The notes beneath the pieces were generated by a model. It was not told the DNA's origin and did no database searches. It saw only the letters and a program-made list of their open reading frames with translations. A program made the translations under genes and the position numbers. From the NCBI GenBank assembly GCA_029961685.1, contig JARWKL010000008.1, positions 40,936,821 to 41,000,820 of the forward strand: a stretch of 64,000 nucleotides of DNA, written 5' to 3'. This DNA is from Aristolochia californica. Lineage: Eukaryota; Streptophyta; Magnoliopsida; Piperales; Aristolochiaceae. Positions 49,001 through 61,700 of this stretch are shown piece after piece. The stretch's first letter is position 1. Each line of letters begins with the position of its first letter.

Positions 49001-52000
49001 TATTTTTCCTTGGCAGGCGCACCATAAGAATTTTTTATCTTTGGCGGGGTACAAAGACGCCATGTAAAGAAAATCTCATGATCCCTTTGATTAATGTGCC
49101 AACCATTGATAAATTTGTAAGTAGAGGACACAGAGAAAGTTTTACTTTTGTCAGGCCACCAAATCAGCTTGTCTATTGCTGAAGATCTCAATCTGAAAGA
49201 GTGCAGAGATTTCATCAACCTGCTTGCCTCCAAAGCCTCAGTATTAGAAAGACCCCTTTTGGGGTGCAAGCTCAAACCATCCCCCTCGAAAACATCTGCA
49301 ACCGATACCACCTATCCAATAGAGCTCACCCATGGATCCTATCGCGATCTAATCAAGGTCCACCATCTTCGTTCGACATTCAGAGGATTCATCCACCATG
49401 GCTAACTTCGGTGCATAGGCTCTGATACCATTTGTTGTTCGAAGAAGAAAGGAAGAACGAAGAAGACAAAGGATTTTACTGTGGTTCGGTAGTGTGCCTA
49501 CATCCACTGGAGCGATGACTTGTAATTTTCACTAATCTTTCAATTATGGTTACATTTGTATTTTATACTAAACCCTAGACGTAAGTGTATAAAATACACA
49601 AATACACCCCCCCCAAACCTATGTATATTTACGCCATATGTTGACAGAGAGGAATTCTGCTATAATGTTGAAAAGAAGCGGAGAGTGCGGGTCTCCCTGT
49701 CTGATCCCCCTGGTCCCTTTGAAATACTCACAGATTGAGCCATTAAGGATGAGAGAGTAGGAAGCCGAACCCACGCAACTCCTAATCCAAAATCTCCATT
49801 TTGCGACGAAACCCATTTTCTCCATTAGCTTATCTGGAAGAATCCAATTTACTCGGTCAAAGGTCTTTTCCAGATCAAGTTTGAGGGCAATGCTATGATT
49901 GAAGTAAACAATAAATTCATGAGCTGCCATTGTGAAATCTAGGATTTATCTCCCCTTGAGGAAAGTGTCTTGCCTCTGGTGGATGACGATCGGGAGAAAG
50001 GCTTTCAACCGATGGGCCAGAATCCTTGCAATGATTTTATATGCACTAGTTACTAGTCTAATAGATCGGAAATCTTCTGGCTTCTCAACACTGGACTTCT
50101 TCAGAACCAAAGTGATGAAAGATGCCCCAATGTTGTGAAAAGTGATTCCATTCTTGAAAATACCGTGTATCATTGCGGAAATATCCGCCTTGAGCTGAGG
50201 CCATAACCTTTTTAGGAAATTCCCATTAAAACCATCTGGGTCCTGGGCCCTATCACTTTCCATTCCTAATACGGCACGCTTGATTTCTGCAGCAGAGAAA
50301 GGGAGCTCTAATAGGGAGGCGGCTGTTGGGGAGAGACAGGAGAGGCTGATGTGTTGAAATTTTGGCTTATTTGAACATTCCTCCGAATATAGATCTGTGA
50401 AAAACTTAATCAACACATTAATTATCGAGGTCTGACACTACGTTACCTCATTATTAATACATAGTGAGGTAATTTGGTTGGATATCCTTCTTGCCGATGC
50501 GACGGCATGGAAAATTTTTGTATTGGCATCGCCTTCCTTCAGCCATTTAAATCTGGCTCTTTGCTTCCATCTAATCCTCTCTTTATGCAAAATTTTATTC
50601 AAATCAGAATTCAGAGAAATTCAGGAAGAGAACTCAGCACGGCATAAGTACCTTTGGTTTCTGCTCATAACCTAAAGTTGGATATTCAATCAGTACTGTC
50701 TGTTGAAGCCATCTCCATCTCAGGGGCATGCTAGGGCTCATTCCAACTTGCATGAACTTGTGTGTACAAAATGTACATTCTTTTATAGATTTCTGTGGAA
50801 AGATTTCATCAAGGAGCTTTTGGTTTTTGTTATATATTCTTTTTTGTATTTAGTGTTAGTGAATGGTTGGCTGCAGTTGTTTTTCTATTGTCATCGTGGT
50901 GACTTGTTCTTTCCTTTGTTTCAGTGTCTCTTAACAGTGTGATTGCAGTACTGGATGCAGATTTCCATTCGCTTCCATCCACTAAGCATAGGCAACAATA
51001 TGGCCCAGTATGTTTCAGTCTGCTTTATATTGTCTTCCTCATTGAATGTTGTATCAAAAGAGAATTTCATTCAAACTTTTATTATCTAGCAGATAAAAAA
51101 ATGACCTAGTTTCTTCTGTATATTTGTCTTTACTGGATGATCAATTTGACTTGTTGATGTTACAATATATTACATTTTCATCTTGTTTCTTACTGGAATT
51201 AGGATCTGAACTAGAATTCCTGGAACGGAATTTGAATTTTGGGCTTGTGGCACGATAGAATTGATTTGAGGGAAAATTCAGGTTTAGGACTTGTTTTGAT
51301 TTCAAGGAGCAGAACTTGTGATTGAGAAATAGGTTTAGGGAGTGAATTGATGATTTGCTTCAATGGCTGCATCCAGTGTCTCTTACTTTCGCTTGTGCTC
51401 CCTCTTCACTTATTTCTCTTTTGGCGTCAGGATCAACTTGGATGACAAGATACTGTTGTAGTAGCTGTAGTAACTTTCTGCACATCTACTGAGATCTATG
51501 GCAGTTTCTAGCTTAGTGAATATTCATCATCATCAGATCCTTGTTTCCATATTGTGGTCGACTACATGGATCATCCTCCATTCTTCTCTAACATTTAGTG
51601 GCTCATTATTAGGTTGCTATATTAAGATAATCTTCAAGTTCTTTAATGCTATATTTTGACATCTAGGAACTGATAAAGGTGATCTTTTAAAATTGTTTTT
51701 AACTGAATGAAAAAGAAACACATTAAAGGAGGAAAGGTATTTGAAACTCACAAAGGCGGATGGAGATTTGAACTATCATTTTAAAAAACAGGGGAAAAAA
51801 TCTAATTAATCTCATAGGTGTTTCCGACAAGTTGTTGTTGGAAGACACCGCTTTTAGCCAAGGATTCTGCAAGACTATTGGCACTTGTAGAAATATGTTT
51901 CCTTGAGATAGTGATTCAGCTGCAATGTCTTCAATCTTGTTAAGAAATCCAGGGGATTTTTTCCCTTCAAGGTCCTTCTGGTAACCAATGACCCACCCTC

Positions 52001-52675
52001 ATTCATGAGTGGATAATCTTCATTGTTGTAATAATGCATGAATTCTGGTTCTGTAGAGTTGCAGTGGCCAACAGAGTACACTTGGTGTATATTCCCAACC
52101 AAGTAATGAACAATCCTGCTCCTGCTAGCTGGCCCTGGGTTGTGCCTTACCATACATGGAGGAAGCATGTTTTTCAGTTGTACATGGGTTCTCTGATGTG
52201 TTCCCCCAAGGCTATTGTATATCTGTACATACACATGTCAGGACTTATATTTATGCATGTAGATATGTGTGCAGGTTTTAAGTTTGTGCATGTTAGCCTG
52301 CTCCACATATATGGAGATGATCTATCAAGAGCTGATTACTTCTCTGATGTCTTCAATCAGAGTCTTGATAGGATAAAGTGCCGGCTACTAGAAGGTACAA
52401 ATGCTCAAGATGTTAGGGCACTAGTTCTGGATATGCAAGCAAGACTGTTGCTGGATATGCTTGGCAAAGGAATTGAATCGGCTTTAATAAATCCTGCTAC
52501 ACTAATACCTGAGCCTTGGCAAGCTTCCAGTGAAACATTATCAAGCATTGATGCTGATGCTATGACAGTTGAACCGGCACTTGTGACAAGCATTCAGGTT
52601 TGAGTTAGAATTTACCTTGCCATTGCCTTCTTAGAAGTGAAAGTTGTTCATATGTATCTCTCTGTCACGTGTACG

Positions 52676-52711
<36 letters not shown>

Positions 52712-55700
52712 TTCTCATATCTTCTCCTCTGCATTTCATACCTGCATCAAACTAATTACCAGGGCCTTAAATTCATTTACTCTCCTCTACATTTGATACC
52801 TGCATCAAACTGATAACCAGGGCCTAAAATTGGTTGCTCTCACATTTGCAGGCATATGTTGATGCAGTACTTGATTTAGCATCACACTTTATTACCCGAT
52901 TGAGGCGTTATGCAAGCTTTTGTCGTACTTTAGCTAGTCATGCTGTGGGACCCTCATCTGGAACTGGAAGCACTCGTAATATGGTGACAAGTCCAACCCT
53001 TAATTCAGCATCTCCTTCAACCAGTCAAGGTTAGTGTAAATGTGTCGGAATTATAATTTATTTATTTTTTTCTGAAAGGAATTGTGTCTCAAGAATTGTG
53101 CTTGATCTTGTTGTTTGGATTTTAAAAGTGAACAAATGGGACAAATTGGCATAGTTATTATTCTTTTTCTTTGTTTTCAGGCCATTTCTTGTAATTTATT
53201 GGCTTGTCTTTTTTTTGTAAAGCTGAAGTAGTCTGAGAAAAAGTGAAATTGAGGAAGAGAGAGAAAGGAAGATAGAATAGAGAGAGTAGAGGAGAAGAGT
53301 GCTTGAGGCTGCTCTAGTTGGAAGCAAAAAATCGAGCCTCCCTCTTCTTTCATTTCACTTAAGTGGTTTCAATGGTAAGATTACAATAGCATCCTTCATA
53401 AACTCTACTTAACTTCATGAATTGTAGGTTCTAACATGACATATAGTATATAGCTAACTCCGGAAGTATATGCTACTAATGGGAAATTACTAGAATACCC
53501 TTGCACATATTTTAACACTCCCCTCAAGTTGGGGCGTATATATTAAGAAGCCCCAACTTGAATAAAATTCCAATCTTGTTCTTGCCCAAAGCTTTAGTGA
53601 TTATGTCACCAGTTTGATCAACTAACATAACATACGGTGAGATCACTACACTCATAACAACGTCTCGGATGAAATGATAGTCAACGTTAACATGTTTTCT
53701 ACATTCATCAAGTACAAGGTTGCTACTAATGAAGATTACAACTTGATTATCATTGTGCATGGTAATGACCTTGTAGTAATAAAGCTCATCTCCTATAATA
53801 CCACATGAGTTCACTTATTGTATGTGGTATTGCTCTGTGCCTAGCTTTTGCACTTAAGTGAACAACTACATTCTCTTTCTTACTCTTCTAGTTAATCAAG
53901 TTTCCACCAACCAAAAACACAGTAGCTAGAAGTAAATTTTCTATCCAATTTTGAACTTGTATAATTTGCATCTGAGTCTGCCTCAATTTTCAAGTGACCG
54001 TGTGGTGCATAAAATAAACCTTTTCTTGGTGCTCCCTTTATGTATTGTAAAATTCTCTGCCTCCAAATGAACCTTACGGTGACATTTTATGAACTGGTTG
54101 ACCATACTTATAGCAAATGATATATGTGGGCATGTGACAGTAGCATAAATGAGCTTACCTACCTACCACTCTCCAGTACATAGTCTTGTCCTAGGGCTTT
54201 GGACTATCATTTTCATGGATGTTATGACTAACTTTTATAGGAGTTTCTGTAGACTTTGCCCCTAATAACCCATACTCGTAGAGCATATTTGTCACATATT
54301 TCCTTTGAGTTAACACAATTCCGGCTTTACTGTTAGCAACTTTGTCCATAAAGTATTTTGAGGGACCTTAAGTCTTTTTTAAAAAAATGTTTTACAAGAT
54401 GTGTTTTCACCTCCTCAATTCCTTGCTTATCACTTCTAGATAGTATTATATCATCCACATAAACAAGTATCACCACCGTTCTAGTATGTCGTCTTAGAAT
54501 AAACAAGAAATGATCACAATGACTTTAGAAAAACCCAATGCAAACCTTGTTGAACTTGTCAAACCATGCCCTGAGACTTTGTTTAAGATCATGAATAGCC
54601 TTATTCTACTTAATCTGAGCAACATACGTAGGTGGTTGCTCTATATACGCCTCCTCATCTAGGTCACCATATAAAATTACATTTTTAATATTCAACTGGA
54701 CTAATGGCTAACCTTGTGTCATTGCCACGTAAACAAGAATCTGAATAAAAGATAATTGGGATAGAAGAGAAAGTTTCAAACACATCTACTCCATAATTTT
54801 GGGTGTATCGTTTAGCCACAAAATGTCCTATACAGTTCAATAGATCCATCAACATTGTATTTGATGGTATATACTCAACGACAACTAGCAACTGAACCAT
54901 TGAGAGGCAACTCACTTAGAGTCCAAGTCCCACGGTCCAACAAAGCATCCATCTCTGCATCCATCTCTACATTCATAGCCTGTTTTCACAAGGGAGATGA
55001 CAATACTTCCTTCCGCAATGAAGGAATAGCACGATAAGACAATGATACACAAATGTTTTTAAAGGATTCTGACAAATTGAGAAATATGATACCATGTATA
55101 GGTGCGGACACCTTTAGGACAACAATAGGAAAATGGAGATAACTTACCTCAAGTGCCTCAGATGAAAAAGGTGTTGTCTCAAGTCGTAGAGAGACTCTTT
55201 TGTGGCGGTTTCCCATGTTTTTTGTGATGATACAATTGTAATGGTTTTGATATTGGAACTGGTGACAGTGGACTAGACCCATCCTCTAGAGGACTAGGAG
55301 CAGGATAAATGACAACAAAAGGGAAGAATCAAACAAGTGGAAATATGGAGTGTCATTAAAAAATGTAATGTTCGAGGACACAGGTTTTTGTCATAGATGT
55401 ACAATAATGTTTATAATCCTTTTGTTTTCGGGAATATCCCAAGAAAACACATTTCAAACCTCTAGGTGAAAGTTTATCTGTTTTTGGTCCAAGTACTTGC
55501 ATAAAACAGACACGACCAAAGACCCGAGGACACAAGGGAAATAGCTCAGCATCAAGGTTGAGAATATGAAATGGAATTTTGCCACCAAGTACAGAAAAAG
55601 GCTTCCTATTAGTAAGAAAACAAGTAATGAGAACCGCATCCCCCACAACAATTTAAGGAGATGCATATGAAACAACAAAGTGCATGCAACTTCAAGCAAC

Positions 55701-58700
55701 TGGCTATTTTTCCTTTCCGTGATACCATTTTGCAGTGGAGTATACAAACAAGTGGATTGATGAATGATGCTTGTAGATTGACAAAAAAGAATTAAATTTA
55801 TGATTCATAAACTCAAGCCCATGTCTGTATGCAAAACACAGAGTGAAACACCAAATTGAGTCTTTATTTCATTATAAAAAGTTTGACATGCATAAAAAAC
55901 TTCAAACTTCTCCTGTAAGAGATAAACCCAAGTAAATCTACTAAAATCATCAATGAACGACAAAAAAATATTTATATCCAAAAAGACTACTGACAACAAG
56001 ACATGGTCCCCATACATCAAAATAAACAATCTCAAAAAGACTACGACGAGAAGACTGACTACGAGGAAGCAATGCTTGTTGGTGGTTTCCAAGTTGACAA
56101 GAATGACACTAAAACTAAGAAGGAGATGAGAATGTAGGAAACACCTGCAATAATTTCGTTGGAGTCTGATGACCTAGTCGAAGATGCCATCATGAAGTGA
56201 GAAGATGCATGTGATAATGATACCTCCAAGTGATACAATTCATCTCTCTCAAACCTTGAACCAATCATCTTCTTTGTTTGGCGGTCTTGAAAAACACAAT
56301 GATAAGGGTAGAAAGTTACTGAACAATTCAAGTAACTTATGATTTGGCTAATTGAGAGAAGATTGATAGGAAATTAGGAACTAATAAAATAGAATCGAGA
56401 CACAAAGGAGTAGACTTAATAGATTTTACTCCATCTACAAGTGTAACTTGTTTATATGGCGAAGATTGACTAAGATTCAAAAGTAACGAAAACATATCTG
56501 ATTTATGAGAGGACGCACTAGAGTCAATAACCCATGTAGACATTGGCCGCACATGCAAAGCGGATTCACTTTACTTAACTAGAGTAGCTGTAGTAGTAAA
56601 GAGTGGATTGAGGCACAAATATAGAAGCAGAAGTCAATTGGGCCATCTTTTGAAGTAATTGTTGCATCTCATTTTGAGCCCCAGGTATTATATCACCTAC
56701 AGGAGTCGTAGAGGTCTCACCACTCCCGAAAACATTAAAATTTGTCGATGTTGGTTTACCAAACTTCTCCCAATATTTTTTTTTTTTGAAACATGGTTGG
56801 TACGCACAATGGACGCATCTACGATCATCTTCGCTTCTGCCACGACCTGAGTTATCTCGACTTTGGCCTTTGTTGCTAGTACCACAGTGTTATGGACTCC
56901 ATAGCATCAAGAGTGGCTAACCGGAGAAGAGAAGAGATGGAGTAAACTTGTATTTCAGTACCTTAGGGGTTTAATTGTAATTTGAAGTTCCATAAGGGTC
57001 TAATTGTAATTATAGAACCTTTGATGTTTTCCTTGACCTATTTAGGGCGTCAAGTGAGGGAATAGAAACAAGTATTGATCATTAGTCTAAATGAGATCAG
57101 GTTCTCTCTCTAAAGAGGCCTAAGGTTGGAGCTCCTTTCAAGGCTCACGTCATTCACCATTGGGCGTTCCAGGTACCCCAAATCCCTCCCTTCTTCGTCA
57201 TTCAATCTGGAAGCTAGAGGAGATCGCCGGGTGACTCGATCCATGGCTAGAGAGCCTAACATCGTGGTATCAGACAGGACCACCCATGGTGATTCCTCTT
57301 CCCCTGCAGAAATTCAAAATTTTGTGGAAGAAAACTATGCTGATCTACAATCTCAAATCAATGGCCTGGAGGGAAAATTCCAGATGTTGCTGTCACGCTT
57401 GGAGGAAGGCTTCACCCAACTTTCAGTCCAGATGGCATCCTCCTCACGTCTAGCAGATCCTCTCAACCCTCATCCAACGCCTCCACCTCCTCCCCTGCGC
57501 CAAACACCTCCACCTCGTGGGGGCCTCAATCCAGCACCCCCTACCTTGCCAAGGTACACAAAGCTTGATTTTCCAACGTATGATGGTTCCTCAGACCCTT
57601 TAATGTGGTTGCACAGGTGTGATCATTTCTTTTCCAATCAAGGAACTCTGCCCGAAGGCAAGGTTCAATTAGCCGCCTTCCACATGCTCGATAAAGCGCT
57701 TATGTGGTTTCATCAATTCAAAAACGAGTTTGTGGTCTATGATTGGGAATTTTTCAAAGAAAATTGTATGCTACGGTTTGGTCCTCCACTTCGCAGCAAC
57801 CCGGTTGGGGATTTGGTCAATCTAAAACAACTTGGCACTATAGAACAATATCAGAAATTGTTCCAAGAAAAACTTGCTCGTGCAAGTCATTTGGTCCGAC
57901 CTGAACTTTATGTCAATTTGTTCACGGCTGGCCTGGTAGAACCCCTTCGCCTAGAAGTGGAATTGGAAGCCCCCACCTCCCTAGCCCACGCCATGAATTT
58001 GGCTAGAGCATTGGACACCAAACAACGCCTCTTCCATGAGTCCTTAAACAAACGTCCCCCTTGGCAACCTCGCCCACAGCCCCCTGGTCCTTATTCCACT
58101 CACCCCAGGCCTCCTCCCAACCACCCATCACCACCACCACCATCAGCCTTTACACCTCCACCGGGATTTATCAAACGTCTGACAAAAGCAGAAATTGATC
58201 AGAGAAGGGCTCAAGGCCTATGTTTCAATTGTGATGAAAAATTCGTCAAGGGCCATCTATGCAAAAGACTATTTTGGGTAGAAATAGAAGACCCCTCAGA
58301 GGATGATTTTCAGGAGGATATGGACCAAACCGAGGAGGAAACACCAGAAATCTCCCTCCATGCCATGACAGGCCTGCAGAGCACCAATACCATGCAGGTC
58401 CATGCCACCATGAACCATCATCTCCTGCTCGCACTCGTGGACTCAGGCAACACACATAATTTTATAAGCAGCCAGGCAGCACAACAGTTGGGGTTATCAC
58501 TACAGCAGAAATCAGGAATATCAGTCTCAGTGGCTAATGGTGACAAGGTCACCACTGTGGGTTTCGGTTCAGCCGTGCCCTTTACTATTGAAGGTCACTC
58601 CTTTGTAGCAGATTTTTTGGTCATACCGCTGGCTGGGTTTGACCTCGTTTTGGGCATTAAATGGCTACAACAATTGGGACCGATTTTATGGGATTTCCAA

Positions 58701-61700
58701 TCCCTGACCATGAGTTTTAACCAGGACACCCATCCGAGCAATAGCGCACAGAGGCCATGCAGCCTCCAAACACTTTCGTTGGATCCTTCCCAAGGGGATA
58801 ACTTAGCTTCGTTGTTGGCCGAATATGCTGATTTATTTCAGGCACCTGCCGACCTTCCTCCTATACGAGAGTGTGATCACAAAATTCGTTTGAAGATGGG
58901 CACCGAACCAGTGGTAGTGCGCCCCTACCGCTATCCCCATGTGCAAAAAGATGAGATAGAACGACAATGTCAACAAATGCTACAACAAGGTATTATTTAG
59001 CCTAGTCATTCTCCTTTTTCATCCCCGGTATTGCTGGTAAAGAAATCAGATAAATCTTGGCATTTTTGTGTGGATTTCCGGGAACTCAATGCTCGCACCA
59101 TCAAAGATAAATTTCCAATTCCAGTGGTCGATGAATTATTGGATGAGCTACACGGCTCTCAATTATTTACAAAGTTGGACTTGAAATCTGGCTACCACTA
59201 GATTCGGGTTTATTCAGAGGATATCGAAAAAACTGCCTTCCGCACCCACCATGGTCACTACGAATTCTTGGTGATGCCATTTGGGCTATCCAATGCCCCA
59301 TCCACCTTTCAAGCACTTATGAACCAGGTATTTCGCCCTTTCTTACAGAAGCATGTCTTAGTTTTTTTTGACGATATACTGGTCTATAGCAAAACTTGGG
59401 CAGCACACTTGCATCAATTGAGACAGGTTTTCACAATTCTCCGAGCACACCATTTATTTCTCAACCGTGCCAAATGTGACTTTGCCACATCCGAAGTAGC
59501 TTATTTGGGGCATGTGATCTCGGCCTCTGGGGTGAAACCAGACTTCAGCAAGATACAATCGATTATGGATTGGCCCACACCTCACTCCGTTACAGCTTTG
59601 AAAGGGTTCCTTGGTCTCGCAGGGTATTATAGAAAATTTATCAAAGAATATGGTCACCTGGCAGAGCCATTGCACAATTTACTGAAGAAGCATGCCTTTC
59701 AGTGGTCTCAGTTGGCAGATTCCTCGTTTAACAACTTAAAACAGGCATTAGCGTCAGCCCCAGTTCTCCAATTACCCAACTTTGCCGAAAATTTCATCAT
59801 AGAATGCGATGCATCCGGGGGAGGGATAGGTGCTGTCTTGCAGCAACAGGGTCATCCCATTGCCTATTTCAGCCGCCGTCTCGCGCCTCACCATCACAAA
59901 TTAGCCACGTATGAAAGGGAACTCATCGGTTTGGCCAAAGCCGTGCAGCATTGGAGGCCGTATTTGTGGGGAAGACCTTTTGTGATCCGGACAGACCACT
60001 GTAGCCTCAAATACTTATTGGAGCAGTGCCTTACTACATCCCCACAACAACATTGGCTCAGCAAATTAATGGGATTCGATTTTCAGGTGGAATACAAACC
60101 GGGTTATCTCAACAGGGCAGCAGACGCTTTGTCCCGCCGAGAACTAGAGGATTCACACTTGCACGCATTGAGCCACCCCAAGTCCCCTTTGCTGGACACA
60201 ATCCGTAAGGATACTAGCCATTATCCAGATCTCCTTGATTTACAAGCTCAAATCGAAAACCATTCAAAGGACAAGAACTGGACACTACAGGACGGTCTCA
60301 TTCTATATAACGGACGCATATATCTTCATCCTTCGTCGGTACTCCTTCCTGCCATTATTGCCTCCTTTCATGATAGTACACATGAGGGCCAGCAGAAAAC
60401 ATACTTCCGCCTCAGTCGGGAGTTTTATTGGAGAGGTATGAAGCGGGTCATTGCTGAGTATGTTGCAGCGTGCCAGATCTGTCAGAGGAATAAGTCTGAA
60501 TCCTTACAACCCGCCGGCTTGCTCCAGCCACTTCAACTTCCTTCACAGGTATGGGCAGATCTCTCAATGGATTTTATCGATGGTCTTCCTCCTTCTGCAG
60601 GGAAATCTGTTATTCTTGTTGTGGTAGACCGGTTCTCGAAATATGCCCACTTTATGGCCCTCAGCCATCCGTATACAGCAACACAAGTCGCTCAACTCTT
60701 CATGGATAATATTGTCCGTCTCCATGGCCTTCCGGAGAGCATCACCAGCGACCGTGATGCTATCTTCACCAGCAAATTCTGGGGGGAACTATTTAAGCTC
60801 CATGGGTCTAAGTTAGCTTTTTCTTCAGCATACCACCCTCAAACAGACGGCCAGACAGAGGTGGTTAACCGCACATTGGCGATGTATTTAAGGTGCTTTG
60901 TGGGGGACACGCCCCGACAGTTGGTTCGTTGGTTAGCATGGGCGGAGTATTGTTATAATACCTCATACCACACCGCACTGGGTACTACCCCTTTTCGAGT
61001 TGTTTATGGACGCGACCCTCCGCGCCTACTTTCTTATGAACCGGGGTCTTCTCGGGTAGCGGCATTGGACCAAGCATTAGCCGACAGAGATGCAATGCTT
61101 GCTCAAGTCTGCTTACAGTTACAACATTCACAAGCAACTATGAAGCATACTTATGACAAAGGACATCGTCCCCTTTCCTTTGCACCTGGAGAATTTGTTT
61201 GGCTCAAACTTCAGCCATACCGCCAACTATCTCTTGCAGCCATCAAACGCCATAAGCTCTCTCCAAAATTTTATGGGCCATTCCAGATCGTGCAACGTAT
61301 TGGGACTGTGGCGTATCGTTTGAAACTACCACCAGACGCCAAACTCCATGACGTCTTCCACGTCTCCCTTCTCAAGCCGTTCAAGGGAGACTCACCACTG
61401 CTGCATACCCCTCTGCCTCCTCTCAAAGATGGCAGGTCCATGCCCACGCCCGCTCAGATTCTTCAAGCCAGGCGAGTGAACAACGCTTGGGAAGTGCTGG
61501 TTCGGTGGACTGACAAAGAATTGATAGAAGCCTCTTGGGAGACACTCGAGTCCTTCCAGACTCTATTTCCCACTTTCAAGTTTGAGGACAAGCTCTTTCT
61601 TCAGGAGGGGGGTGATGTTATGGACTCCATAGCATCAAGAGTGGCTAACCGGATAAGAGAAGAGATGGAGTAAACTTGTATTTCAGTACCTTAGGGGTTT

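Noticed and set aside
52034..52603. 189-codon frame that looks like a separate gene
   Set aside because: Only its last 237 bases are coding, as the MED16 exon 52361-52597; the upstream part is intron.
54685..55747. Several minus-strand frames that could be taken for small genes
   Set aside because: They are fragments of the copia reverse transcriptase and integrase in shifting frames.
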